Source of the DNA: Nonomuraea maritima
GTDB lineage: Bacteria; Actinomycetota; Actinomycetes; Streptosporangiales; Streptosporangiaceae
Length of the DNA: 64,000 nucleotides
Assembly: GCF_900100395.1 (NCBI RefSeq)
Contig: NZ_FNFB01000012.1
Span: 62,001 to 126,000, forward strand
Direction of reading: 5' to 3'
Shown: one piece after another, positions 35,034 to 43,848 of the stretch
Numbering within the stretch: position 1 is the first letter of the stretch
Layout: each line of letters begins with the position of its first letter
The notes under the pieces: generated by a model
The model's database searches: none
The model's input: only the letters and a program-made list of their open reading frames with translations
What the model was told of the DNA's origin: nothing
Made by a program: the position numbers and the translations under genes

Positions 35034-36331
35034 CCTCGTACATCGTCGAAGCCGACGGCGGCTCGCGCGGCAACCCGGGCCCCGCGGGCTACGGCGCCGT
35101 CGTCCGTGACGCCTCCGGTCAGGTGGTGGCCGAGGCGGCCGAGGCGATCGGCGTCACGACGAACAACGTCGCCGAGTACCGCGGCCTGATCGCCGGGCTG
35201 AAGGCCGTGCTCGAGCTGGCCGGCGACGGGGCCTCGGTGGCCGTACGGATGGACTCCAAGCTCGTCGTCGAGCAGATGGCGGGCCGCTGGAAGGTCAAGC
35301 ACGAGGGCCTGCGCCCGCTGGCGGCCGAGGCCGGCGCGCTGGTGCGGCGGCTGCGGGTGACCGAGTGGACGTGGATCCCCCGCGAACGCAACACCCATGC
35401 CGACCGCCTGGCCAACGAGGCCATGGACGCCGCCGCCCAGGGCCGCACCTGGAAACCCGCCAACACCGCCCCCGAGGCCACGAACGGCGCCACACCGGGC
35501 GGCACGTCCGGTGCCACCTCGGACGCCATGTCAGGTGGCACGTCCGGTGGCGCGGGCGGTGCGTTGCGCGGTGGGAAGCAGACCGACCTGCTCGACGCCG
35601 GCGCCATCGCCGAGCTGTCCGCGCCGACCGCCTCGGTGGCCGCCGCCCAGCAACGCGCGGGCACCGGGACGCGTACCGCCGCGGGGTCGGGCACCGGCTG
35701 GGCCCCGCCCACGCGGGTGGCCACGTCCCTGCTGCTCCTGCGGCACGGCGAGACCCCGCTGTCCGTCGAACGCCGCTTCTCCGGCCGCGGCGACGCCGAG
35801 CTCACCGCCAACGGCCTGGCCCAGGCAGCGGCGGCGGCCGAGCGGCTCGCGCGGGAGCCGTACCGGCTGGACGCGATCGTCACCTCCCCCCTCAAGCGCG
35901 CCCGGCAGACCGCCGAGGCGGTCGCCGCGCGTACCGGCCTCGACGTCGAGGTCGAGGACGACCTGCGGGAGGCCGACTTCGGCGCCTGGGAGGGCCACAC
36001 GTTCACCGAGGTGCAACGCCAGTGGCCCGCCGAGCTGACCGCCTGGCTCGCCGACCCCGAGGTGGCCCCGCCCGGCGGCGAGAGCTTCGCCGAGGCCGCC
36101 CGTCGCGTGCGGGCGGCGGGCGAACGGCTGGTCGAGAGGTACGAGGGCAAGACGGTGCTGGCGGTGTCGCACGTGACGCCGATCAAGCTGCTGCTGCGTC
36201 ACGCCCTGATGGCGCCGCTGGAGTCCCTGTACCGGATGCACCTCGACCTGGCGTGCCTGTCGCTGATCGAGTACTACGCCGACGGCCCGGCGGTGGTGAA
36301 GTCCTTCAACGACACCGCACACCTGCGCTGA
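35030..36331 (+). CDS. rnhC: Bifunctional RNase H type I / acid phosphatase-like protein
   Basis: 433 aa from GTG 35030, overlapping the previous stop by 4 bp. The N-terminal RNase HI domain has its four catalytic acids at D9 (VEADGGSRGNPG), E49 (NVAEYRGL), D75 (RMDSKL) and D125 (THADRLANEA). A Gly/Ala/Thr-rich linker covers about residues 140-225, including GGTSGATSDAMSGGTSGG. The C-terminal histidine-phosphatase/CobC-like domain begins LLLLRHGETPLS (His239). This matches mycobacterial Rv2228c, whose N-terminal domain cleaves RNA in RNA-DNA hybrids. It is followed directly by rnpB. Confidence 0.92.
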   Translation: MTSYIVEADGGSRGNPGPAGYGAVVRDASGQVVAEAAEAIGVTTNNVAEYRGLIAGLKAVLELAGDGASVAVRMDSKLVVEQMAGRWKVKHEGLRPLAAEAGALVRRLRVTEWTWIPRERNTHADRLANEAMDAAAQGRTWKPANTAPEATNGATPGGTSGATSDAMSGGTSGGAGGALRGGKQTDLLDAGAIAELSAPTASVAAAQQRAGTGTRTAAGSGTGWAPPTRVATSLLLLRHGETPLSVERRFSGRGDAELTANGLAQAAAAAERLAREPYRLDAIVTSPLKRARQTAEAVAARTGLDVEVEDDLREADFGAWEGHTFTEVQRQWPAELTAWLADPEVAPPGGESFAEAARRVRAAGERLVERYEGKTVLAVSHVTPIKLLLRHALMAPLESLYRMHLDLACLSLIEYYADGPAVVKSFNDTAHLR

Positions 36332-36427
36332 AGCGAAGCCCGAGAGCCCGCACGGGGCGGGCATGGAGCGCGCACGGAGCCTGATGGCCGGATCGGCGGT
36401 GGGCGGGGATTTGGTACCCTGCATACC

Positions 36428-36815
36428 GACGAGTCGGCCGGGCGGCCGCGTCGGGCCTTCGGGCCCGCCGAGGAAGGTCCGGGCTCCACAGGGCAGGGTG
36501 GTCGGTAACGCCGACCCGGGGTGACCCGCGGGACAGTGCCACAGAGAGCAAACCGCCTCCCGGTTGGCGGGAGGTAAGGGTGAAAGGGTGGTGTAAGAGA
36601 CCACCAGCGCCCACGGTGACGTGGGCGGCTAGGTAAACCCCACCCGGAGCAAGGTCAAGAAGGATCCCTCTCAGGAGGGTTCCGCGCGCGACGTTCGAGG
36701 GCTGCCCGCCCGAGCCGCGCGGGTAGACCGCTCGAGACCGCCGGCAACGGCGGTCCTAGATGGATGGTCGCCCCTTCGCAAGAAGGACAAAACCCGGCCT
36801 ACAGGCCGACTCGTC
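36428..36815 (+). ncRNA. rnpB: RNase P RNA, bacterial type A
   Basis: 388 nt. The ends pair as helix P1: GACGAGTCGGCC (36428-36439) with GGCCGACTCGTC (36804-36815). Universally conserved blocks appear in order: GAGGAAGGTCCGGGCTCC (CR I), GACAGTGCCACAGAGA, AAGGGTGAAAGG, GGTAAACCCCACCCGGAGCAA, and near the 3' end ACAAAACCCGGCCTACAGGCCGACTC (here broken by pairing). The catalytic RNA matures tRNA 5' ends. TACCCT at 36415-36420 is a possible -10 element. A truncated integrase abuts the 3' side. Confidence 0.95.
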
Positions 36816-36851
36816 ACCTCATCCACCCGGCGACCTGCACCGTAACCACTC

Positions 36852-37223
36852 TCAAGATCCGCCAGGGTACTTTCCGGGCACATGTGGCGCTGGCTTGAAC
36901 GCCTTGTCCAGAGCGTCACGGGCGCGGCCGGTCGCCTCCTGGACCAGGTGGCCATACAGGTCCACGGTGGTCGTGATGGACTTGTGCCCGCGCCAACGGG
37001 ACAGCTCGGAGATCGGTACGCCTTCGGCCAGGGTTGTGCTCGCGAAAGTATGACGAAGATCGTGAAAGGTCACGTCTGCGGGAAGGCCGGCGACCGCCAG
37101 GGCAGGTTTCCAGATCTTCTTGTTGAAGTAGTCGCGCCGCAGCAGAGTGCCCCGGCCGGTCCATCGGGAGTGAGCCCGTACCTTGGCGTGCTGGGCGATC
37201 GCTGTCGCGACGAAGTCGGGCAT
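36852..37223 (-). pseudogene. Tyrosine recombinase/integrase, C-terminal fragment
   Basis: 123 aa. It retains the catalytic HDLRHTFAST (H-x-x-R), WRGHKSITTT (His) and DLYGHL (nucleophile Tyr) segments, but the N-terminal SAM-like DNA-binding domain and the first catalytic Arg (box A, ARLTGLR-type) are absent; the frame ahead of it lacks any recognisable integrase sequence. It is therefore a 5'-deleted remnant. It lies 36 bp from the 3' end of rnpB, in the opposite orientation, suggesting past insertion of a prophage or ICE at or near rnpB; no att repeats were found on inspection. Confidence 0.75.
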
Positions 37224-37420
37224 GAGTAGGCGCCCACGTCCGTGCCCGAAATGTGGAGAAATGCACCTGAGGGAGAGCGGCTCACAGCGGCCGGCCGCAG
37301 GATTACCCTGATTCTTCGCCCCAATATCGCCGACCCATCACACAACAGACGCGTAGATGTCGATTTCCGGCAGTTGGTTGGCCATGTCGCCGTCATCGTA
37401 TGGAACAGGAGCTAACCTAC

Positions 37421-38869
37421 GTGTCTCCCTCTCGCCGTGCCCTCCTCGCAAGCGGCGCCGTCGGCGTGGGCCTTGCCATCACCGGCAGTATCCCGTCCCT
37501 GGCCGACTCCCACCCGGGCAGGCCGCGCCCGGGCAGGGCCGACCGCTTACCTTTCCCGCCCCTCGTGGACGACCCCGACGGCATCCTCGCCCTGCCCGAG
37601 GGCTTCCGCTACACCGTGGTCACCCGCACCGGCGTCACCCGGCTCGACCACGGCCAAGGACTCACCCCGGCCGACCACGACGGCATGGCCGTCTACAGCG
37701 CCGGCCGCGACCGTTACACCCTGATCCAGAATCACGAGATCGACCCAGGCGCCGAGTTCGGCGTACCGCACGTCAAGGGCACCGTCTACGATCCCGGCGC
37801 CATCGACGCGGGCGGTTGCACCGTGATCAGCACGGACCGCGCGGGCCGCAACCGCGGCGAGTACGTCGCCCTCTCCGGCACCGTCGCCAACTGCGCGGGC
37901 GGCCCCACCCCTTGGGGGACGTGGCTGACCTGCGAGGAGACCGAGGACCGCGCCGGGGACAGCTGGGAGGACAACGGCCGGTCCGGCGTCTTCCAGAAGG
38001 ACCACGGCTACGTCTTCGAGGTCTGGTCCGACGGCAGCGCGGACCCGCGTCCCATCAAGTGCCTGGGCCGCTACTCCCACGAGGCGCTGGCCATCGACAA
38101 GGACCGCACCAAGATCTACCTCTCCGAGGACGCCGACGGACCCAACGGCCTCTTCTACCGCTGGACTGCCCCCCACGGCCTCAAGCTCGGTCCCGGCGTG
38201 CTCACCCGTCTCGCCCCGAACGCCGGCGTCCTCGCCGCAATGCAGATCATCATGGACGACGGCTCCGTACTGCCGGACGTCGCCTACCTGACCTCCGCCC
38301 AGCTGGGCCGCCCCTTCCCCGTACGGTGGATCGAGGTGCCCGAGCGTGACGCACGGACCACGCCCGTACGCGAGCAGTTCACCGACGGCCAGGTCACGCG
38401 CGGACGCAAGTTCGAGGGCGTGTGGGGCACCGACGAGGGCGTCTACGTGGTCAACTCGTACGCATGGGACGAGGGCGAGCTCCCCGTTGACGCGGTTCCC
38501 CACGACGGCATGGTGTGGTTCTACGACTACCGCGCCCAGACCATCCAGCTGGTGACGTACTTCCCGCACCAGACCGCGTCGGAGGACGGCACGCAGGTCA
38601 AGTACACCGACCTCACCTTCGACGGCCCGGACAACGTGACCGTCACCCCATGGGGCAGCCTCGTCCTCGCCGAGGACGGCTCAGGCGCCTCCCACGTCCT
38701 CAGCTCAACCCCAGGCGGCCCGACGTACGCCATCGCCCGCAACCAGCTCAACGACTCGGAATTCTGCGGCCCGACCTTCACCGCCGACGGCAAGGTCCTC
38801 TTCGTCAACATGCAGGACCCAGGGCTCACCCTGGCCATCACCGGCCCCTGGGAGAAATACCTCGCCTGA
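37421..38869 (+). CDS. PhoX/DUF839-type secreted phosphatase-like protein (Tat substrate)
   Basis: 482 aa from GTG 37421, with AGGAG about 10 nt upstream; ATG 37400 is an alternative. Twin-arginine signal: SRRALLASGAVGVGLAITGSIPSLA. The mature part follows the DUF839 beta-propeller pattern of PhoX, with GFRYTVVTRTG, TLIQNHEIDPGAEFG, GTWLTCEETEDRA, GRYSHEALAIDKD, VYLSEDADGPNGLFYRW-like strands and FCGPTFTADGKVLFVNMQDPG at the end. PhoX enzymes are Ca/Fe-dependent alkaline phosphatases; activity here is not proved. Exported folded. Confidence 0.88.
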   Translation: MSPSRRALLASGAVGVGLAITGSIPSLADSHPGRPRPGRADRLPFPPLVDDPDGILALPEGFRYTVVTRTGVTRLDHGQGLTPADHDGMAVYSAGRDRYTLIQNHEIDPGAEFGVPHVKGTVYDPGAIDAGGCTVISTDRAGRNRGEYVALSGTVANCAGGPTPWGTWLTCEETEDRAGDSWEDNGRSGVFQKDHGYVFEVWSDGSADPRPIKCLGRYSHEALAIDKDRTKIYLSEDADGPNGLFYRWTAPHGLKLGPGVLTRLAPNAGVLAAMQIIMDDGSVLPDVAYLTSAQLGRPFPVRWIEVPERDARTTPVREQFTDGQVTRGRKFEGVWGTDEGVYVVNSYAWDEGELPVDAVPHDGMVWFYDYRAQTIQLVTYFPHQTASEDGTQVKYTDLTFDGPDNVTVTPWGSLVLAEDGSGASHVLSSTPGGPTYAIARNQLNDSEFCGPTFTADGKVLFVNMQDPGLTLAITGPWEKYLA

Positions 38870-39028
38870 CGCACAGAACCCGAAAGCCTTTCGACCAACT
38901 GAACGCCCACCTCACCACCAGCCGGACACCACGGGCAGGACCCTCCACACATACGAGGGCCCTGCCCGTTCCATGAGCAGCGCCGGCCCATGATCGCCCT
39001 CTCATCACCGGGGTTTACCATCCTGGCC

Positions 39029-39757
39029 ATGACCTCATGGGCGTATCGCTACCGCTCCGGCGAGCACTTCGCCGTCTGGAACGAGATACGGGCCTTGGGT
39101 TCATCTGGGGTACCTCAGCCCCGGTTGCAGGATGCCGAGAACGTCGCTTACGAGACGATGAGCAGGGTTGCGGCCAACGTTGACATGATCGTCCAGCGAC
39201 TCGGTGATGTTGGATACCGCTTCGCCTCGCCTGAGCACGTCCGGCGACAACCCGCAACCGAAGATGTGGCAGCGCTCGAACGTCTGGAGGCAGCGACAGG
39301 ACCGCTGCCCCTCGCCCTCCGCAGTTGTCTCCTGATCGTGGGCCAGGTCAACCTCTGCGGCGACGGCGGCCCCTCGCTCCCGCACGTCAGCTACCACGGC
39401 AATCCCCACGAGGAATCCGACCTGCTTCCGGACCCCTTGGTGCTGCCATCGGCACGCTTCCTGCTCGACGCCTGGGAAGAGTGGCCCTCCGACCCGGGAA
39501 CCGATCTCAGTTTCATCTTCGCCCCGGACGAACTCCACAAGGCCAACATCAGCGGAGCGACACACGACATCGAAGGCCCCGGCTCGTCCCCTGATCCACA
39601 GTTGCTCTTCGTAGAGCGACGCAAGGGCATCACGCTGGTGGACTATCTACGCGTTTCCATGGCCTGGGGCGGCTTTCCGGGCTACGACGCCCTTCCCGCA
39701 GACCTGCACATCCCCTCGCTGATCGAGGATCTCCGCCGCGACCTCCTACTGTTCTGA
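39029..39757 (+). CDS. Hypothetical protein, SMI1/KNR4-like features
   Basis: 242 aa from ATG 39029. No named domain is certain. LERLEAATGPLPLALRSCLLIVGQVNLCG resembles the start of SMI1/KNR4 (SUKH) folds, where a tG-x-LP-x-x-y motif is typical; the rest (VSYHGNPHEESDLLPDPLVLP, FIFAPDELHKANISG) is plausible for a secondary-structure-rich cytoplasmic protein. Members of that fold often act as immunity proteins, but no toxin is seen nearby. Isolated gene. Confidence 0.65.
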   Translation: MTSWAYRYRSGEHFAVWNEIRALGSSGVPQPRLQDAENVAYETMSRVAANVDMIVQRLGDVGYRFASPEHVRRQPATEDVAALERLEAATGPLPLALRSCLLIVGQVNLCGDGGPSLPHVSYHGNPHEESDLLPDPLVLPSARFLLDAWEEWPSDPGTDLSFIFAPDELHKANISGATHDIEGPGSSPDPQLLFVERRKGITLVDYLRVSMAWGGFPGYDALPADLHIPSLIEDLRRDLLLF

Positions 39758-39850
39758 CCCCTGATGACGCCGCCGCTTCCCACCTGCGATGATCAGCATG
39801 AATAACTTCCGGACACAGCCCCGGCATCACGGCGCGGCGCGTCGGACGGC

Positions 39851-40093
39851 TTACAGCCTTACCCCGTAGTGCGGGTGCGTTGACTTGCTCGTCGCCTGGT
39901 AAGGGCTCCTGCGGCGGTGTCGGCTGTCCACGCCAATGGCCAGGGCCACAGCACCGATCATGAAGCCGACTCCGACGATGGCGAGAGCGGCGGCCTTGCC
40001 GATACCCACTGGCGAGTTGACGGCGAGGGCAGCACATCCAGCAAGAAAGAGGATTGCCGCACCGATGCTGAAGCACACATTTCGCCCCGTCAT
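39851..40093 (-). CDS. Small two-helix membrane protein
   Basis: 80 aa from ATG 40093. Two hydrophobic helices: VCFSIGAAILFLAGCAALAV, then IGKAAALAIVGVGFMIGAVALAIGV, with a basic, His-containing C-terminus (DSRHRRRSPYQ). Hairpin topology with both ends cytoplasmic is likely. No ribosome site is visible and no family is recognised. Confidence 0.5.
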   Translation of the reverse strand: MTGRNVCFSIGAAILFLAGCAALAVNSPVGIGKAAALAIVGVGFMIGAVALAIGVDSRHRRRSPYQATSKSTHPHYGVRL

Positions 40094-40152
40094 GGAGATG
40101 ATCGTAGGGGCGTTCTGGACCAGGGGCCAGATGTCAGTGCGGGAACCTCAAG

Positions 40153-40428
40153 ATGAAGGCCGTGCCATGCTCATCCATGGTGGAGCCGCGCATCCTGTTG
40201 TGGGGCGGCGACGGTGCGAATGGCTGTGCGGACACCAGTCTGGGCCATGCGCAACGGAGCGGAAGCGTGTTTTGGTCCACGGCCCCGCCCGGGCTACTAG
40301 CCGATGCGCTCAGAGCTACGGAATTGGTGGGCCGGGTCCGCCAGCTCAAGGTACGAGGACATGAGGACCAGGCGATAGAGCTCGTCCTGGATGAGCTCGC
40401 GATGCCGGAGAAAGTAGCCCGTTCCTGA
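40153..40428 (+). CDS. Possible hypothetical protein
   Basis: 91-aa frame from ATG 40153; ATG 40177 is an internal alternative. The C-terminal part (LLADALRATELVGRVRQLKVRGHEDQAIELVLDELAM) looks helical, whereas the N-terminal part looks non-coding. It lies in a 410-bp stretch with no other gene between 40094 and 40503. No family recognised; may be noise or a fragment. Confidence 0.25.
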   Translation: MKAVPCSSMVEPRILLWGGDGANGCADTSLGHAQRSGSVFWSTAPPGLLADALRATELVGRVRQLKVRGHEDQAIELVLDELAMPEKVARS

Positions 40429-40503
40429 GTGAAATCCGTCTGACCCGCACGGCTCCGGGCGGGGCGTGTATCGGCAGAACGTTTCTTCGGCTGGCCTGCG
40501 CCC

Positions 40504-41160
40504 TCATTCTCCGGTGTCGGCTGAACGGCCACCGGCCACAGCTTCTGACACCGCCGCGGGCCAGAGCGAGACTTTCTTCTCGCCTTTCTTGATGTCGCGG
40601 AGTGTCCAGAGTCCGTACAGGGCCAGGAGTGGTTTGAGGAGCAGCCACTCGCCGGGACGGTAGTCGGCCGCCGGTACGAGTCTGTCGGCGAGGTCGGGAC
40701 GTTGGCGGCGCAGGTATGCGCGGGCTTTGAGTGCGTGCGCCGGCTGAGAGACGATCTTGATGCGGTCGACGTCCTCGACGAGCGGGATGACGTTGGTGAC
40801 GTTCTCCCAGGTGGTTCTGCTTTCCTGCTCGAGCACGATGGTGCCGTTGAACTGAAGCACCGACTTCGCATAGTCGGCCATCAATTGGGCCTCGGCAACG
40901 TCGGTGGTGGTCGCACCGCCGGTGAAAATCACGCGGGTGTGCCGCTCGTGCTCGGCTGCGATGGAGCGGAGGCCGGCGCGGACGCGCCGGCGGTTGACGA
41001 TGTTCGCTCTCGCCTGAGGGTTCCGGTATCCCAGTACGACCACCGCCGCGGAAACGCCCCGACGGTTCCCCACGAGGGCTCGAGACCAGCGCCAGTTCAT
41101 CCATTCTCCCCAGGCCAGCACGAGCGCCCCGGCCACCGCCAAACCCGTCCGTCGTCGCAT
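40504..41160 (-). CDS. DUF218 (YdcF/SanA-like) membrane-anchored protein
   Basis: 218 aa from ATG 41160. The N-terminal TM helix (LAVAGALVLAWGEWMNW) is followed by a DUF218 domain: AAVVVLGYRN, RVIFTGGATTTDVAEAQLMADYA, IVLEQESRTTWENVTNVIPL, KIVSQPAHALKARAYLRRQRPD. Acidic/Ser residues in the GG and ESRTT motifs are conserved across the family. SanA/YdcF proteins affect cell-envelope permeability, but their reaction is unknown. The C-terminal part stays on the outside or in the cytoplasm depending on N-in topology. Confidence 0.82.
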   Translation of the reverse strand: MRRRTGLAVAGALVLAWGEWMNWRWSRALVGNRRGVSAAVVVLGYRNPQARANIVNRRRVRAGLRSIAAEHERHTRVIFTGGATTTDVAEAQLMADYAKSVLQFNGTIVLEQESRTTWENVTNVIPLVEDVDRIKIVSQPAHALKARAYLRRQRPDLADRLVPAADYRPGEWLLLKPLLALYGLWTLRDIKKGEKKVSLWPAAVSEAVAGGRSADTGE

Positions 41161-41211
41161 GGCAGCGACCCTAGGGCACACCCCGGCGCGCGACCGGCCA
41201 GAGGCGCGACG

Positions 41212-41955
41212 CTAGGCCACCCGTTGGTCGGCGAGGATCGCGACCAGCAGCGGCACGACAGCCCAGAAGCCCAGTACGGCGAAGGCGGCCGCGTCCGGCA
41301 TGATGTCCGGCATCTGCTCGACGAGCTGCAGCGCCGGATAACCCGGCAAGATCGAGTTAACCACCTCACCACCCGGCAACATCCGCCCGGCGAAGGGAAC
41401 CAGCACCATCACCACCACGAGCACGGAGGTGGCCACGACGCCGTTGCGGAAGGTCGCGCCGAGTGCCAGCCCGAGCATCGTGGTCGTCACGATCCCGAGC
41501 ATGCCGCCGCCGATCACCGTCCACGCTTCAACCGGTGGCAGCGTGGGGTCGAACGCCGACGCCACTGTGAGCCCGTACAGGTAGCCGGGGATCGCGATGA
41601 GAAGCGAGGCGGCGACGGCAAGCCCACCAAGTACGGACGCCTTGGCGAGCAGCACCCGTGAGCGCGAAGGCGTGGCGACGAAGGTGGTGTGGATCATGCC
41701 GGAGGTGTACTCGCCGCTGATCGACATGGTGCCGAGCATGCCGAGCGGCAGCTGAGCCAGCACGACTCCTACATGGACGGCCACGACGATCCCCATCGCG
41801 GCCTGCTCGCCCGTCCGGCCCGGGTCCCAGCGCGAGATCACGGTGGACGCGCCGAGCGCGGTGAGCCCGAGCGCCGTCAGCACCCCCACGCCCAGCACCC
41901 ACCAGGTCGAACGCAACGTACGCAACTTGATCCACTCGGCGGCGACGGTGTTCAC
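41212..41955 (-). CDS. ABC-2-type transporter permease
   Basis: 247 aa from GTG 41955; GTGA overlaps the stop of the ATPase gene. Six hydrophobic segments. MGTMSISGEYTSGMIHTTFVATPSRSRVLLAKA is the conserved cytoplasmic element of the ABC-2 permeases typically paired with a stand-alone ATPase. It forms an exporter with the next protein; drug or lipid export is the common role. Confidence 0.9.
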   Translation of the reverse strand: MNTVAAEWIKLRTLRSTWWVLGVGVLTALGLTALGASTVISRWDPGRTGEQAAMGIVVAVHVGVVLAQLPLGMLGTMSISGEYTSGMIHTTFVATPSRSRVLLAKASVLGGLAVAASLLIAIPGYLYGLTVASAFDPTLPPVEAWTVIGGGMLGIVTTTMLGLALGATFRNGVVATSVLVVVMVLVPFAGRMLPGGEVVNSILPGYPALQLVEQMPDIMPDAAAFAVLGFWAVVPLLVAILADQRVA

Positions 41956-42656
41956 GGCGCGCTCTCTTCGATGACACGCATGAACGTGTCCTCCAGCGAC
42001 ATTCCGGGCCGTACGAACTGTGTGATCTCCGTGTCGGCCAGCAGCCGGCCCCGTCCGATGACGATCAGGTGGTCGGCGGTGACCGCCATCTCGTGCATGA
42101 GATGGCTGGAGACCAGCACGGTCCGCCCCTCGGCCGCCAGCGACTTCAGCAGTCCGCGCATCCAGCGGATGCCTTCGGGGTCGAGCCCGTTGAGCGGCTC
42201 GTCGAGCAGCAGCACCTCGGGATCGCCGAGCAGGGCGGCGGCCACCCCGAGCCGCTGCTTCATGCCGAGGGAGAGGCCGCCCACCCGCCGGCGCCCCGCA
42301 TCACCGAGCCCGACGGTTTCCAACAACCCGTTGATACCCCTGAAGGAGATCCCGTTGGTTCTGGCCAGCCACTGCAGGTGCTGATCAGCACGACGTCCGC
42401 CCTGCACGGCGCTCGCGTCGAGCAGGGCGCCGACGTGGGTGAGGGGCCTGTCCAATGTCCGGTACGGCACGCCGTTCACGGTGGCCCGTCCGGTGGTCGG
42501 CCGGTCGAGTCCGAGGATGATCCGCAGGGTCGTGGTCTTGCCCGCGCCGTTCGGCCCGAGAAATCCGGTGATCTTTCCGGGGTTGACGGTGAAGGACAGG
42601 TCGTCGACGGCGGCACTTCGCCCGAAGCGCCTGGTCAGCCCAATGACTTCGATCAT
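41952..42656 (-). CDS. ABC transporter ATP-binding protein
   Basis: 234 aa, complete: Walker A GPNGAGKTT, Q-loop region, signature LSLGMKQRLGVAAALL, Walker B VLLLDEPLNGLDPEG, H-loop VSSHLMHEM. RITRRFGRSAAVDDLSF precedes it. ATG 42656 is preceded by AAGGAC close by; GTG 42665 is an in-frame alternative. Divergently transcribed from the histidine kinase, with about 90 bp between, which fits induction of the exporter by the two-component system. Confidence 0.92.
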   Translation of the reverse strand: MIEVIGLTRRFGRSAAVDDLSFTVNPGKITGFLGPNGAGKTTTLRIILGLDRPTTGRATVNGVPYRTLDRPLTHVGALLDASAVQGGRRADQHLQWLARTNGISFRGINGLLETVGLGDAGRRRVGGLSLGMKQRLGVAAALLGDPEVLLLDEPLNGLDPEGIRWMRGLLKSLAAEGRTVLVSSHLMHEMAVTADHLIVIGRGRLLADTEITQFVRPGMSLEDTFMRVIEESAP

Positions 42657-42744
42657 GTCCTTCACGATCCGCCTGGGCGGCCGGCACCCGCATCGGTCCT
42701 GAGACCGATGTGCACGGCCGGGCCCGGTGGTTAGGGTCGAGGAC

Positions 42745-43848
42745 GTGGACGATCCGCCTCGTCTTCCCCTGCTGAGCCGGATACCGAACTGGGCATGGGT
42801 GTCCCTCGACACCGTGGTGGCCCTGCTGCTGGCAGCCGGCTTCCTCGGGCTCGTCACGTCGCGCAACCCCGCGCCGCCCGACGTCCTCGACTTCACGGTG
42901 GCCCTGGCCACCAGCCTCCCCCTCGCGGTCAGGCGTTTGTGGCCGCGGGCGGTGTTCGTGGTCGTGCTGATCGGCGGGCTGGGGATGCGGGAGTTCCTCG
43001 TCCCGCAGGCGGACCCGTTCGGCCTGCCGCTCGTGCTCTACACCCTGGCCACCCGGAGCAAGGCGGTGCCCGCGCTGCTCGCGGCGGTGGCGGTCACGAT
43101 GCAGGGAGTGGTGGAGTTCCCGCTGCGGGGTCAGACCCTCGACCAGCTCGGGCTGGTGCCGGCGATCGTCGTGGCGGCCTGGACCACCGGCACAGCGGTA
43201 CGCCAGCGCAGGCTCTACACCGAGCAACTGGCCGCGCAGGCCGAGGAACGGGCCCGTGCGGAGGCGGCGCAGGAACGTCTGCGCATCGCCCGCGAGCTGC
43301 ACGACGTCATCGGCCACAGCCTCGGCACGATCGCCGTGCAGGCCGGCGTCGAACGGCAGGTCGGCGACGCCGAGGAGATGAGCCGGGCGCTCAGCTCCAT
43401 CGAGGAGACCAGCAGGTCGGCGCTGCGCGAGACCAGGCGCCTGCTCGGCGTGCTTCGCGAGGACGGCCCGGCGAACCTGGCCCCCGCTCCGGGGCTCGGC
43501 GACCTCGACGATCTCCTGGCCACGACGAGAGCCGCTGGTCTGAAGGTGGAGTTACGGCTCGACGGCGAGGTGCGGGGAGAGATGGAGCTCACCGTCTACC
43601 GGATCGTCCAGGAAGCGCTGACCAACGTACTCAAGCACGCCGGCGCCGAGCGGGCCACGGTCTTGATCGAACGGCGGGAGGAGGAGCTGGTCGTGGAGAT
43701 CACCGACGACGGCGGGACTGCGCGAGAGCGACCCTACGGTCACGGGCTGAACGGTCTGCGCGAGCGCGTACGCGTCTTCGGCGGCGAGTTCGAGGCGGGC
43801 GTCCGCCCAGAGCGTGGGTTCCGGGTGATGGCGAGGTTACCGCTGTGA
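42745..43848 (+). CDS. NarL-type sensor histidine kinase
   Basis: 367 aa from GTG 42745; GTG 42727 is an alternative. Five to six N-terminal TM segments (NWAWVSLDTVVALLLAAGFLGLV and following) are joined by a coiled coil to a HisKA_3 dimerisation helix ERLRIARELHDVIGHSLGTIAVQAG, with the phospho-accepting His in ELHDVIGHS. The ATPase has YRIVQEALTNVLKHAGA and ITDDGG and GHGLNGLRERV. The stop overlaps the GTG of the regulator gene by 4 bp. Probably senses an envelope or lipid-soluble stress. Confidence 0.92.
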   Translation: MDDPPRLPLLSRIPNWAWVSLDTVVALLLAAGFLGLVTSRNPAPPDVLDFTVALATSLPLAVRRLWPRAVFVVVLIGGLGMREFLVPQADPFGLPLVLYTLATRSKAVPALLAAVAVTMQGVVEFPLRGQTLDQLGLVPAIVVAAWTTGTAVRQRRLYTEQLAAQAEERARAEAAQERLRIARELHDVIGHSLGTIAVQAGVERQVGDAEEMSRALSSIEETSRSALRETRRLLGVLREDGPANLAPAPGLGDLDDLLATTRAAGLKVELRLDGEVRGEMELTVYRIVQEALTNVLKHAGAERATVLIERREEELVVEITDDGGTARERPYGHGLNGLRERVRVFGGEFEAGVRPERGFRVMARLPL

